A DNA stretch of 64,000 nt from Sphingomonas sp. Leaf9 (GTDB lineage: Bacteria; Pseudomonadota; Alphaproteobacteria; Sphingomonadales; Sphingomonadaceae), in assembly GCF_001421355.1 (NCBI RefSeq), contig NZ_LMKC01000007.1, positions 1-64,000 on the forward strand. Direction: 5' to 3'. This document shows positions 19,289 through 28,980 of this stretch, in pieces. Below the pieces are notes generated by a model. It worked only from the letters and a program-made list of their open reading frames with translations. It was not told the origin of the DNA and searched no databases. The position numbers were made by a program, and so were the translations under genes. Positions within the stretch are counted from its first letter, which is position 1. Each line of letters opens with the position of its first letter.

Positions 19289-20656
19289 ATGTCCGCATCC
19301 ACTCGACCGACCCGACTGCCGACGATAAGCGTCAATGCCGCACTGCTGTTCGGGCTGATCGTCACGGCCTGGGTCGCGGGGGGGGCGGCGCGCGCCGACG
19401 TCCTTGGCCAGACCGTCATGCGAACGGTCGCTTGGATCGCAATCATCGGCAGCCTGCTGTTCGGCGCGCGACCATCGCTGCCCGCAGCCAAGCCAGCATT
19501 CTTGATCCTGTCGGCGGCTCTGGTGCTGGTGCTGGTGCAGTTGATCCCTCTGCCTCCGGCTTTATGGCAGATGCTGCCGGGGCGCCAAGCCATTACGGCA
19601 GCCCAATTACTTGGCTCACCGGAGTGGCGACCGCTAGCCCTGGTGCCAGGCGCAACAGCAAACAGCGCTGAAGCACTCGTCGTGCCCTTTGCCGCCCTGT
19701 TGTTGGTTGCCGGACTGGAAAAGCGCGAACTTGCATGGCTGCCCTCACTTCTGCTGGGCATGATCGCGGCAGCTGCGATACCTGGGCTGCTGCAATTTTC
19801 AGGCGCAGGCTTCGACCATCCACTGATCAACGACACGCCGGGGCAAGTGAGCGGCAATTTCGCCAATCGCAATCATTTCGCGCTGTTCCTGGCATTCGGC
19901 TGCGCATTGGCACCAGCTTGGGCATTTTCCGGATCAGGCCGGGCGAGGTGGCGCGCCCCGGTCGCGGGTGGGCTGGTAATATTATTCGTCCTGCTGATCC
20001 TGGCCAGCGGGTCGCGGGCCGGATTGATGGTCGGCGGCCTAGGGGTCGCTGCGGGACTGCCAATGCTTTATCATGGCATTCGCCGGAACTATCGCGGTCT
20101 TCCATCCTGGTTTTTGCCTACCACCTTCGCCGCCATACTTGCCCTGCTAGCCATCTTCATCGCGATAAGCATGAATTCTAATCGCGCAGTATCCATTGAT
20201 AGATTGCTGTCACTCGATGCCGGCCAAGATTTGCGCGCACGTACCATTCCAGTGGTGCTATCAATGGTCATGGATTACTTTCCATTTGGTACAGGATTTG
20301 GGGGATTTGACCCCATATTCAGGATTCACGAACCATTTTCCATGCTTAAGGCGACATATTTCAATCACGCACATAATGATTTTCTTGAAATTGCGCTTGA
20401 CGGCGGCATTGCTGCCATATTGATCTGCATCTTCGCTGTTGGATGGTGGGCGCTGTATAGCATGAAGGCGTGGCGCAATGGCCCGGAACTCGCAAAAGTG
20501 GGATCATCCATTCTTGGCCTGACTTTGATATCTTCAATATTCGACTATCCGGCTAGAACGCCAACGATGATGATTATCATCGTAATCGCTGCGATTTGGC
20601 TTGGATTAAATCGAACCGACGCGGCGCGGACGGCTTTACCTGCTGCGGACGGCTAA
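19289..20656 (+). CDS. O-antigen ligase/polymerase family membrane protein (Wzy_C type)
   Basis: A 455-residue membrane protein with about twelve hydrophobic segments. The loop with GNFANRNHFALFLAFGCALAPA and the later FGTGFGGFDPIFRIHEPF...NHAHNDFLEIALDGGI carry the NxNHFA and H-x-HND-x-FLE motifs of the O-antigen ligase/Wzy_C family. It may be a second polymerase or ligate the polymer to an acceptor. The ATG at 19289 has AAGATAGG upstream. An EpsG-type protein directly upstream makes the locus unusual in having two candidates for polymerisation. Confidence 0.85.
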   Translation: MSASTRPTRLPTISVNAALLFGLIVTAWVAGGAARADVLGQTVMRTVAWIAIIGSLLFGARPSLPAAKPAFLILSAALVLVLVQLIPLPPALWQMLPGRQAITAAQLLGSPEWRPLALVPGATANSAEALVVPFAALLLVAGLEKRELAWLPSLLLGMIAAAAIPGLLQFSGAGFDHPLINDTPGQVSGNFANRNHFALFLAFGCALAPAWAFSGSGRARWRAPVAGGLVILFVLLILASGSRAGLMVGGLGVAAGLPMLYHGIRRNYRGLPSWFLPTTFAAILALLAIFIAISMNSNRAVSIDRLLSLDAGQDLRARTIPVVLSMVMDYFPFGTGFGGFDPIFRIHEPFSMLKATYFNHAHNDFLEIALDGGIAAILICIFAVGWWALYSMKAWRNGPELAKVGSSILGLTLISSIFDYPARTPTMMIIIVIAAIWLGLNRTDAARTALPAADG

Positions 20657-20704
20657 CTATAGCCCAACGCGTTTATCACAGCTTTTCCGGAAGCCCGAAA
20701 GCGC

Positions 20705-21415
20705 ATGCGTAAGTTCTGTATCGCCCTTGCTATCGCGGCGGCCATGTCTGGCTGCGCAAGCCGCCAGCAGCTAACATCCACCGATCGGCTGACGGTCATG
20801 GAGGGTAGCCATGTACTGCCGCCACCGGGGCGAGGCGACCTTGTCGCCGCGGATCGACCAGCGTTGATCGGACCTCTGGACACGATCCAGGTCGATGTCT
20901 TCAATGTCCCCGAACTGAACCGGGAGATGCAGGTCGATGCCAGTGGACGCATCGCCATGCCGCTCGCCGGCACGATCGACGCCCGCGGCAAAACTGCCGA
21001 AGAATTGGCAAACACGATTGAGACGGCGCTACGGGCGAAATTCGTTCGCAATCCGGACGTCACCGTAAATATCAAGAGCTCGGTCAGTCAGGTGGTTACG
21101 ATCGACGGACAAGTCGTCGAGCCGGGTCTGTATCCCGTCACGAACCAGATGACTCTGATGCGCGTGATCGCATCGGCAAAGGGGCTGTCGGAATTCGCGC
21201 GCCAGGATGATGTGGTCATCCTGCGCACCGTGGGCGATCGCCGGATGGCCGGTCTCTACAACGTCGCGGCCATCCGTCAGGGTGCGTATGACGATCCGCC
21301 GGTATTCGCAAACGACGTCATCGTGGTAGGCGACTCTCCGCAACGTCGCCTGTTCCGTGACCTCGTATCCATTTCTCCGCTGCTTGCGGCTCCGCTGATT
21401 GCGGTCTTGCAGTAA
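20705..21415 (+). CDS. Wza-like polysaccharide export lipoprotein
   Basis: Outer-membrane export protein (236 aa). The signal ends in the lipobox AMSGCAS, so Cys17 should be lipidated. Residues about 50-130 form the polysaccharide export domain (IGPLDTIQVDVFNVPELNREMQVDASGRIAMPLAGTI), followed by a SLBB-like region (VTIDGQVVEPGLYPVTNQMTLMRVIASAKGLSEFA) and a hydrophobic C-terminal segment. It is shorter than E. coli Wza and resembles sphingomonad and rhizobial export proteins. It is followed after 10 bases by the Wzc-like gene. Confidence 0.92.
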   Translation: MRKFCIALAIAAAMSGCASRQQLTSTDRLTVMEGSHVLPPPGRGDLVAADRPALIGPLDTIQVDVFNVPELNREMQVDASGRIAMPLAGTIDARGKTAEELANTIETALRAKFVRNPDVTVNIKSSVSQVVTIDGQVVEPGLYPVTNQMTLMRVIASAKGLSEFARQDDVVILRTVGDRRMAGLYNVAAIRQGAYDDPPVFANDVIVVGDSPQRRLFRDLVSISPLLAAPLIAVLQ

Positions 21416-21425
21416 GGTCCGCATC

Positions 21426-23615
21426 ATGACGTCCGCTATTCCCGCTTCGAACTTTGTCACCCCGACCACGGCCGCTTCGGCCAGCGAGGTGCCAATCATC
21501 CGCCAGTATCTGCGCATTGCCTTGCGCTGGCGCTATGTCATCCTGGGTGTGACCGCTGCGTGCATCCTGCTGGGCCTTATCGTCACGTTGCTGATGACGC
21601 CCAAATACACGGCGACCGCGACGATCGAGATTTCGCGCGAAGCAAACCAGGTCACCAATTTCCAAGGCGTCGAGCGGGAAACGAGCGTAGCGGACCAGGA
21701 ATTCTATCAAACGCAATATGGGCTGCTGCAATCCCGTTCGCTGTCCGAACGCGTCGCCACCCAATTGCGACTGGTCGACGATCGCAGCTTCTACGAACGC
21801 TTCGGCTTTTCGAGCGAGGATCCCGCATTCCAGCTGGTCAACGGCCGCTATCCGGCTTCCGGGCGAGCAACGCGCCAGCGCGTCGCCGGCGAAATCCTGA
21901 TCGATCATCTGGCAATCGTGCCAACTCGCTTGTCGCGTCTGGTCGATATTCGCTTCACCAGCCCAAATCCCGAATTTTCGGCCAAGATCGTCAACACCTG
22001 GTCCGATGCATTCATCCAGACCAATCTCGAGCGCAAGGTGCAGGCGACGTCCTACGGGCGGAACCTGCTGCAACGGCAGCTGGCACAGCAGAAGGAGCGG
22101 CTTGACGAAAGTCAGCGTCAGCTGGTCACCTATGCGTCGCAGGAACGCATTATCAATCTTCCGGCACAGTCGAATGCAGACGGTTCGACGGCGGAACGTT
22201 CGATCGTTGCCGACGATCTGGCCTCGCTGAATACCGCGTTGAGCCAGGCAACTGCGGAACGCATCGCTGCGGAATCCCGCTATCGCGAAGGCAGTCGTGC
22301 AGGCGCCTCTTCCGAAGCATTGCGCAATCAGGCGATCAACTCGTTGCGTCAGCGCCGTGCGGAATATGCCGCCGAATATCAGAAGCTGTTGACCCAGTTC
22401 GAACCGGAATATCCGGCTGCGAAGGCGCTGAAGTCGCAGATCGACCAGCTCGATCGCAGCATCACTAACGAGGAACGTCGCGTATCCGGATCGATCGAGA
22501 CCGATTATCGCGGCGCGGTAGAGCGCGAACGTGCGCTGCAGGCTCGGGTCGAACAGCTCAAGAGCAGCTATCTCGATCTGCGTCGACGCTCCATCCAGTA
22601 CAATATCTTTCAGCAAGAGGTGGATACCAACCGCGCGCTGTATGAAGGGTTACTGCAGCGGTTCAAGGAAATCGGCGTCGCCGGTGGTGTTGGCGTCAAC
22701 AATGTGGCGGTCGTCGATCAAGCTGACGTACCGCAGCATCCGTCCAGCCCGCGCCTACTAATCAATCTGGCAATCGCGCTCGTCGCCGGTCTCAGCATCG
22801 GTGCGGCACTGGCCTTCGCTCTTGAACAGATGGATGAGGCCATTGCCGATCCTGGCGAGGTAGAACGACGCTTGGGCCTGCCGCTGCTGGGTTCGGTACC
22901 GAAGGTGGAGAATGTTACGCCGAAGGAAGCGTTGCTCGATCGCAAGTCCGAACTGGTCGACGCCTATCTTGCGATCCAGACGAACCTAGCCTTCACCACC
23001 GAACATGGCGTACCCCGTTCGCTCTCCGTCACCTCGACCCGCCCGGCAGAGGGCAAGTCTACGACGGCACTGGCACTTGCCACTATGCTGGCGCGTAGCG
23101 GCAAGCGGGTCATCCTGGTTGACGGCGACATGCGCTCGCCATCGGTCCATCATCTGGGTGGAGTGAACCACGACCATGGTCTCAGCAACTTCCTTGCTGG
23201 GCAGGAAGATATCGCACCGCTGACGTTCGACATGGCCGATCTCGGCTTCACCGCAATGTCGGCAGGTCCCATTCCGCCGAACGCGGCGGAACTGCTTACC
23301 GGCAACCGCTTGTCGCTGCTGATCGAGCGCCTGCATGAACATTTCGATCATGTCGTGATCGACAGCCCGCCGGTCATGGGCCTGGCCGACGCGCCTTTGA
23401 TTGCAAGCCGCGTCGAAGGTGTCGTCTATGCGGTTGAATCGCACGGTATCCGGTCGACGCTCGTCAAGACGGCGCTGGCGCGGCTCGCGGCGGCCAATGC
23501 ACACATCTTTGGTGGCGTCCTGACCAAGTTCGAAGCACGCAAGGCGCATTACGGCTACGGCTACGAATATGGCTATGGCTATGGCCGGGAAAAGGCGACC
23601 GAGGCCAAGGGTTGA
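21426..23615 (+). CDS. Wzc-like polysaccharide co-polymerase and tyrosine autokinase
   Basis: Inner-membrane protein (729 aa) that sets chain length and couples polymerisation to export. Two transmembrane segments (about residues 35-60 and 440-460) flank a long periplasmic coiled-coil region (Wzz domain, with a GNVR-like domain). The cytoplasmic BY-kinase has Walker A AEGKST (about 542-546), Walker A' VILVDGDMR and Walker B VVIDSPP. The C-terminal tail HYGYGYEYGYGYG holds a cluster of tyrosines, the normal autophosphorylation site. The ATG at 21426 lies just after the wza-like stop. Confidence 0.93.
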   Translation: MTSAIPASNFVTPTTAASASEVPIIRQYLRIALRWRYVILGVTAACILLGLIVTLLMTPKYTATATIEISREANQVTNFQGVERETSVADQEFYQTQYGLLQSRSLSERVATQLRLVDDRSFYERFGFSSEDPAFQLVNGRYPASGRATRQRVAGEILIDHLAIVPTRLSRLVDIRFTSPNPEFSAKIVNTWSDAFIQTNLERKVQATSYGRNLLQRQLAQQKERLDESQRQLVTYASQERIINLPAQSNADGSTAERSIVADDLASLNTALSQATAERIAAESRYREGSRAGASSEALRNQAINSLRQRRAEYAAEYQKLLTQFEPEYPAAKALKSQIDQLDRSITNEERRVSGSIETDYRGAVERERALQARVEQLKSSYLDLRRRSIQYNIFQQEVDTNRALYEGLLQRFKEIGVAGGVGVNNVAVVDQADVPQHPSSPRLLINLAIALVAGLSIGAALAFALEQMDEAIADPGEVERRLGLPLLGSVPKVENVTPKEALLDRKSELVDAYLAIQTNLAFTTEHGVPRSLSVTSTRPAEGKSTTALALATMLARSGKRVILVDGDMRSPSVHHLGGVNHDHGLSNFLAGQEDIAPLTFDMADLGFTAMSAGPIPPNAAELLTGNRLSLLIERLHEHFDHVVIDSPPVMGLADAPLIASRVEGVVYAVESHGIRSTLVKTALARLAAANAHIFGGVLTKFEARKAHYGYGYEYGYGYGREKATEAKG

Positions 23616-24841
23616 TGCCAAGGCGTCGCGCATCATCACCCCGACGGTCTGCGACCGAATGGGCAGTGCGCGGCGCATTGGCGGTGGCGGCGGCGGGATT
23701 GGGCACCGTTTCGATCCTGCATTCGCTGGCCTATATGATCCGGGGCAGCGCACCGGCACGGGCACACGCGCTGGCTCCATGGGACGGGCGGATCACCGCC
23801 TTGCTCTCCGAGCAACTGTCGGGACCTGCCGCAAGCCCGACCGATCGTAAGCGCGCCGACGACCTTGCCCGGCTTGCACTGCGTCAGGATGCAACGGCAG
23901 TACCGGCAATAGCGACACTAGGCATCAACGCGCAGGTGCGGGGCGACACCGCTGCGGCGCGGGAGATATTCGTTTATTCTGAACGCCTGTCGCGCCGTGA
24001 TCTGCGTACCCGCTTATGGGCGATCGAGGATGCCGTTGGACGGAATGATATTCCAGCAGCGCTGCGCAATTACGATATCGCGCTCCGTACCTCGCGGGTT
24101 GCTCCGGACCTGCTATTTCCTGTCTTGGCGAGCGCAATAAGCGAAGCTGACATTCGACGCGGGTTGGTCATGACCCTAGCCAAGCGTCCGCCATGGGGGC
24201 AGTTGTTCATCGGTTACGTTGCAGAGAACGGACCTGACGCACGCGCAACGGCGGCTTTCATGTCAGGGTTGCAGCAATCAGGTATTCCGCAACCCGATGG
24301 CTCGGCTGCAGCATTGATGGCACGGCTGCTTGCGGAAGGGCATGTCGATGATGCGTGGCGCTATTATGCGGCAATCACACCGGGAGCAGATCGCCGACGG
24401 TCGCGCGATCCTAATTTTACCGCCAATCGCATGACGCCATTCGACTGGAATCCGCTTGGCGACAGCGGGATTGCAACGACGATACAGCGCGGCGATCGGG
24501 GCGGCATTTTCGATTTTGTCGCACCTTCGAACCTTGGCGGCCCGCTTCTGCGGCAAACGCAGATGCTGCCACCTGGCAAATATCGGATAGAAGGCCGTAG
24601 CGCAGGGATCGACCAGCCCGACGCCACGCTACCTTATTGGCTGTTGAGCTGTGCCGATGGTCACGAAGTGGGCAGGGTAACCATTCCCGCATCAGCACGC
24701 ATGAAAGGCCGTTTTTCGGGCGAATTCAACGTGCCGGCCGGTTGCCCCACCCAGCAACTCACACTCGTCGCAAAGCCGTCCGACCAGATATCGGGGGTTA
24801 CCGGGCAAATCGAAAGCGCACAGCTAACACCAGTCCCGTAA
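23615..24841 (+). CDS. Membrane-anchored TPR-like protein of the EPS locus
   Basis: A 408-residue protein whose ATG overlaps the Wzc-like stop codon (TGATG), so it is translationally coupled. One transmembrane segment near residues 18-40 is followed by helical repeats of tetratricopeptide type (ADDLARLALRQDATAVPAIATLGINAQVRGDTAAAREIF) and a C-terminal beta-rich domain (LPPGKYRIEGRSAGI...WLLSCADG) that may bind carbohydrate. No enzymatic motif was found. It is probably an assembly or scaffold component for EPS export, inferred from position. Confidence 0.75.
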   Translation: MPRRRASSPRRSATEWAVRGALAVAAAGLGTVSILHSLAYMIRGSAPARAHALAPWDGRITALLSEQLSGPAASPTDRKRADDLARLALRQDATAVPAIATLGINAQVRGDTAAAREIFVYSERLSRRDLRTRLWAIEDAVGRNDIPAALRNYDIALRTSRVAPDLLFPVLASAISEADIRRGLVMTLAKRPPWGQLFIGYVAENGPDARATAAFMSGLQQSGIPQPDGSAAALMARLLAEGHVDDAWRYYAAITPGADRRRSRDPNFTANRMTPFDWNPLGDSGIATTIQRGDRGGIFDFVAPSNLGGPLLRQTQMLPPGKYRIEGRSAGIDQPDATLPYWLLSCADGHEVGRVTIPASARMKGRFSGEFNVPAGCPTQQLTLVAKPSDQISGVTGQIESAQLTPVP

Positions 24842-24947
24842 GCATTCCCCGGCGCGACAACCGGAGGCCATCGTTCAGCGTTGGTTCTCTGTCCCTGATG
24901 CGCACAAGGTCATCGCCGGGTACGAGGCATTTCTACCTCACGGCAGG

Positions 24948-26639
24948 TCAGGCATATTCGGTTAGCCGAGCCTTCAGCACCCAACCAGTAAGAGGCTGGT
25001 CACTTTTTACGTAGATTCGGACCTGGGTCGGATCGATCCATAGCGTCCCAAACGAAACAGTCGGATTATAGACGCCACCGTTGGGAAAGGGGAATTCAAG
25101 CGTCGGGATCAGATGTGCCTTTTGGATATCCGCGACACGATCGTTTGGTGATGCGGTCAAATTGATCCGAACCTGAAAATCCTGCGTTCCCGAAACGATC
25201 CAGTCCGTACGCGGAATGCGAAACATGCGTTCACGAAGGATCGAGCCCGGGACAGGCGGGATCGGTGGTCCAAACGGGGTAATCTCCGGCGTTCCAAAAA
25301 ATCTGACCAACGTCTTGTCGATCGAATAGCTGGTGATTGGTCCGTTCGCCGCAACCCGGCCATCGCCATACCAACGAATCTGTTCGATCGTGTTGATTGG
25401 GACCGCGACTGCGGCAACCGGTCCATTTGCGTCGCGATTGGCTTCGATCATGGGGGCGTGGAGGTCGACCGTCGCGCCGGTTCCGATCTCCAGCCCGTTA
25501 CCGTCGAGACCGACAATATTGGTATTACGAACAACCATCTGGCCGAAACGAAACACGGCGCCCATATCCGCACCGATGACCGATCCACCGTCTATGACGA
25601 AGCGGTTGACGCGATTACCGGTGCGGCCCTCAACCACCATTGCCGTACCGCCGAGCGTATCGATGAAGATATCCGGCGCACGGTAGGTTATCTGTTCGAT
25701 GTCGACATTATCAGTCGTGTAGATAAGGATACCTGCACCACCAGTTCCGCGACCGACGGCATTGAAGCGCGTGAACGACTGAATCGCGCCGTATTCATGA
25801 TACAGCGCTTCCACTGGAACCTTCAGTCCGCCATCGACAGGATCGCCGTATGCAGTCGTATCGCGCGACCAAGAGGCGCTTACATACCCCGTCGTTTCAA
25901 ATCCCACCTGGAAATTGAAACAGCGGCAATCTTCATGCGCCACATTCTGGAGGCTCGCACTGCCGCCGACGGTTACGACCGTGTAGTGGGCGTATCCCCA
26001 TGCATTATGGACGTCCACGCGCCGAATCCGAGTTCCCTCACAAGCTCCATCGGCCGTAGCGATGATACAGAGACCATGGGTACGATTATCGTCTCCGCGC
26101 CCAAGGCCAGAGCGCTGACAGTCGATTGAGTAGTCTTCGGAAAACCCGTCGGAATCGTCGCGATGAACGATCGCGAAGCGCGGTGTCGTTTGCGTTTCCT
26201 CATCAGCAAGGGGGATAACCTTCATCCACGAGAGCGTGCGCGAAATCCCACGTAGCCCCTTGCCGCTAGGCACAACAATTTCCGGGGTAAAATAATGCGT
26301 CAACGCGCCGATCTGTATCTGCCGAACCATGGAAGCGGCAAACGCTGCGTTCAGGATCGGCGCAGCATCGATCTCGACACCGCCTAACGCGCCGAATTGC
26401 TGGGCATTATGTTGCGCAGCAGCAGCAATTTGCCAACAGGACGTGTCGAACGCTTCAAACCACCAGATACCGCGGCCATTAACCGGCAACGGATTTATGA
26501 CATCAGTCCAACGGTCATAGAAGGCGGCCCCACCATCACCGTCTAGCAAGAACCCATTTGTCCGAATTCGCACGACCTCCGGTTGGTAGCTCAGCAACTG
26601 AGCCTGTTGAAACGTACCAACCTCTAATACATCGTACAT
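24948..26639 (-). CDS. Tailspike-like right-handed beta-helix protein
   Basis: A 563-residue protein with no signal peptide. The N-terminal 45 residues (FQQAQLLSYQPEVVRIRTNGFLLDGDGGAAFYDRW) match the short leader domain of phage tailspikes and related beta-helix depolymerases; from about residue 80 there is a pectate-lyase-like helix (GVEIDAAPILNAAF, IVVPSGKGLRGISRTL) with many Asn/Asp turns. It may be a polysaccharide lyase or modifier of the local EPS. The start is ATG 26639 or GTG 26648; neither has a strong ribosome site. It is convergent with the export block and preceded by an AT-rich region. Confidence 0.7.
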   Translation of the reverse strand: MYDVLEVGTFQQAQLLSYQPEVVRIRTNGFLLDGDGGAAFYDRWTDVINPLPVNGRGIWWFEAFDTSCWQIAAAAQHNAQQFGALGGVEIDAAPILNAAFAASMVRQIQIGALTHYFTPEIVVPSGKGLRGISRTLSWMKVIPLADEETQTTPRFAIVHRDDSDGFSEDYSIDCQRSGLGRGDDNRTHGLCIIATADGACEGTRIRRVDVHNAWGYAHYTVVTVGGSASLQNVAHEDCRCFNFQVGFETTGYVSASWSRDTTAYGDPVDGGLKVPVEALYHEYGAIQSFTRFNAVGRGTGGAGILIYTTDNVDIEQITYRAPDIFIDTLGGTAMVVEGRTGNRVNRFVIDGGSVIGADMGAVFRFGQMVVRNTNIVGLDGNGLEIGTGATVDLHAPMIEANRDANGPVAAVAVPINTIEQIRWYGDGRVAANGPITSYSIDKTLVRFFGTPEITPFGPPIPPVPGSILRERMFRIPRTDWIVSGTQDFQVRINLTASPNDRVADIQKAHLIPTLEFPFPNGGVYNPTVSFGTLWIDPTQVRIYVKSDQPLTGWVLKARLTEYA

Positions 26640-26795
26640 ATTATTCACATCTTTTCATTTTTTTGAAATCAGTGATTCGAAATTAACATAAGAACATATA
26701 TTTTTCACTTACCATATACAGGCGAAATAAAGATATAATGAATTCTGCTTTTCCAGAATGATACTCCCATGATTTGTTTTGCCGCATAGTGACGA
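26640..26795. promoter_or_regulatory. AT-rich upstream region of the tailspike-like gene
   Basis: About 130 bases of clearly AT-rich sequence (runs such as TTTTTTGAAA and ATATATTTTTC) in an otherwise GC-rich window. It should contain the promoter of the beta-helix gene. The base composition suggests acquired DNA or a site for a xenogeneic silencer; inference only. Confidence 0.45.
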
Positions 26796-27370
26796 GTGAT
26801 GCGGCAAGGTTTCTTCGCCGAAAGCGAAACCACCGACATGCGGCAAAGGCATCAGCTTGGCGTGAAGATGCGCCGAAAGCATCGGATCAACGATACATCG
26901 TTCTACAACTCGAAGACAACGTGCGGCGGGATGCACCTGTCGAAAGCGGCGGATCGAGGAAGCTGGAGGACAAGCCTCGACAACTGGCGGCTATGACCAA
27001 GCGAGAACGCAAGAAGATGAACTTGAAACACATGCCGGTCATATTGCGAAGAGCGGCTGACGGGGCGCAAGTGTAGCAACCGGAAACAGGCGCTAGGGCG
27101 CTGGGCAGGCTGGCACCAATGGATATTCCGCAGGAACGCAGCCAGTGCAGGTTGCTCGACAACGCGGATGGAAGTGTTGGCCTGAAGCCGGCGCACCCAG
27201 CGCCGGGGGGGGGGGGGGAATGCTCGGTGCGCATCGTCGACGCATTGACGTCAGACAGGCGCATTTTTGCAAACTCACCGCCATCGCCAAGCATCGCGGG
27301 CTACCAGGCATGGCGGTCAGCGAAAACGAAACCGGACTGATCGGTCACGCTGTGCCCCCGGCACTAAAAT
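26796..27370 (+). pseudogene. Decayed IS3-family transposase (orfA and orfB fragments)
   Basis: An orfA fragment reads RKHRINDTSFYNSKTTCGGMHLS, close to the KHGIS-x-ATFYNWKxKYGGM motif of IS3-family OrfA, then shifts frame into RKLEDKPRQLAAM (expected RLKxLEDENxxLK). Downstream are pieces of OrfB in order: QERSQCRLLD near 27130, DALTSDRRI near 27240 and GLPGMAVSENETGLIGHAV near 27300-27350 (expected RPxxIVSDNGTELTSNAI). Most of OrfB between the first two pieces is missing. Frames change at least twice, and a 14-G run lies inside. No terminal inverted repeats were found. It is non-functional. Confidence 0.65.
27205..27218 (+). repeat. Homopolymer of 14 G
   Basis: An uninterrupted run of 14 G inside the transposase remnant. 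Such runs are rare in bacterial genomes and prone to slippage and sequencing error. Confidence 0.9.
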
Positions 27371-27461
27371 ATCGCATTCTACTCCGCGGAATAACACCAT
27401 TGGCAAAGTTAGCTCGTCAGCCCTTCGTTTACGGCAAATTGTCTAAGGCGCCTAAACGAGA

Positions 27462-28766
27462 TCAGCGAGCGCCAAACCCGTTTATCATTGTACTAATTGT
27501 GCGAAGCGAAATCAGCACATCCAGCCACGCCGAAAAGTTTTTGATATAGTAAAAATCATAGGCCAACTTGGTAGAGACAGAATCAATGTCGCTGACATGC
27601 CCCTGATTTACCTGTGCCCAACCAGTGATACCGGGTCGTACGATGTGGCGATAAAAATAAAATGGAATTTCCTTCTCATACCATTCCGACAGAGCAACGG
27701 CTTCCGGACGAGGTCCAATCCAGCTCATGTCACCGGCAATGATATTCAGAATTTGGGGAAGTTCGTCGATCCGGCTTTGGCGCAGGAAACGTCCGAACCG
27801 TGTTACTCGCGGATCATCTTGCCCTGTCCGTGCAGCTTCGCGAGCATCGTTGACAGCACCAACCGGAGCAGGTCGCATGGTTCGAAACTTATAGATACTG
27901 AACGGTTTCCCACGATATCCCATCCGTTGCTGGCGGAACAGCACGGTACCAGGCGAATCCAGCTTGATCAGTAACGCCACGATCATGAGCGGAATTGCCA
28001 GCAGCGGCAATAACGCCAGCGCACTTGCCAAATCCACAGCCCGCTTCACTTTTCTATAAGCCAGATTTGGAAGCATCGAACCGAAATTATTTTCGGAAAT
28101 ATGTTCGATGGAGACCTTGCCTGACAAAGACTCACGCAGCTGTTTGATGTGGTAGACAGGATGACCGGCAACCGCTGCGTGCGCTAGCATCTGTTCCCAT
28201 TCCTGCTCATGGTCAAACCGCAAATCCGCAACAATAATTGCTGCAGGGTCTTCTGGAATACGCGGTTCATCCATCACGATCCATTCGGCATTCTTGACGC
28301 GCGTCGCGACCTCATATCTGCCGAAAGGTACTAGATAAAATCTTCTTATCCCGTTCCGAAGAACATAGAAGTTGGAGCAAAATGCAACACCGACTGCCAG
28401 TATAAACGACAGGAGCAACATCAGTCCGCTATAATTAACACGTAGCGCTAAAATTGCTGCAAGAACGACACCATATGCTCCGCAATAGGTTGGAATCACG
28501 AACCTGAATGCCCTGATTCCTGGAAACGATGTGACTCTTCTGAAAATCATTACAGCGAGCAAGACCGCAAACAACGCAGCCAATGCGCTGTTTTTGATAC
28601 CGTACAATGCCGTAACAGAATTCGTCATTACGACAGGGTCTTTGACAAAAATTGCAGCCGATGGCACAACAACTGCAAATATAACACCCAAGACAATCTG
28701 AACGCGAACCCGCTCGATAAGCAGGCCGCGATTGGCATGAGATGTTTCCAATCGGGTCAACAACAT
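27462..28766 (-). CDS. Undecaprenyl-phosphate sugar-phosphate transferase (initiating glycosyltransferase)
   Basis: Polyprenyl-phosphate hexose-1-phosphate transferase (434 aa), which starts repeat-unit synthesis at the inner membrane. The N-terminal part has about four transmembrane segments and a CoA-binding-like domain; the C-terminal catalytic domain (about 245-434) has RAVDLASALALLPLLAIPL, FRQQRMGYRGKPFSIYKFRTMRP, DPRVTRFGRFLRQSRIDELPQ, ILNIIAGDMSWIGPRPE and the VRPGITGWAQVNQGH signature. The ATG at 28766 has GAGG six bases upstream; an ATG at 28808 is an alternative. The first sugar (glucose or galactose type) cannot be told from sequence. The base composition is lower in GC than most of the window. 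Confidence 0.92.
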   Translation of the reverse strand: MLLTRLETSHANRGLLIERVRVQIVLGVIFAVVVPSAAIFVKDPVVMTNSVTALYGIKNSALAALFAVLLAVMIFRRVTSFPGIRAFRFVIPTYCGAYGVVLAAILALRVNYSGLMLLLSFILAVGVAFCSNFYVLRNGIRRFYLVPFGRYEVATRVKNAEWIVMDEPRIPEDPAAIIVADLRFDHEQEWEQMLAHAAVAGHPVYHIKQLRESLSGKVSIEHISENNFGSMLPNLAYRKVKRAVDLASALALLPLLAIPLMIVALLIKLDSPGTVLFRQQRMGYRGKPFSIYKFRTMRPAPVGAVNDAREAARTGQDDPRVTRFGRFLRQSRIDELPQILNIIAGDMSWIGPRPEAVALSEWYEKEIPFYFYRHIVRPGITGWAQVNQGHVSDIDSVSTKLAYDFYYIKNFSAWLDVLISLRTISTMINGFGAR

Positions 28767-28980
28767 GGCAACCTCGGTAAAAACCCTGTCATGTCTGCTG
28801 ATCGGCATGACAAAAAGATGAACGGTAAATTACGACAGCAGCTGCTATGAGCCACTGCTGTTCATATCGAGCACTTTCGCCGGTATGATCCAAGATCAAA
28901 AACTCCGCGCTGGAACCGGATGATTTGCTGATTACCGGGCTTTCCGGCACGCTATCCATCCAGCGAACAGGAAATCGGTA

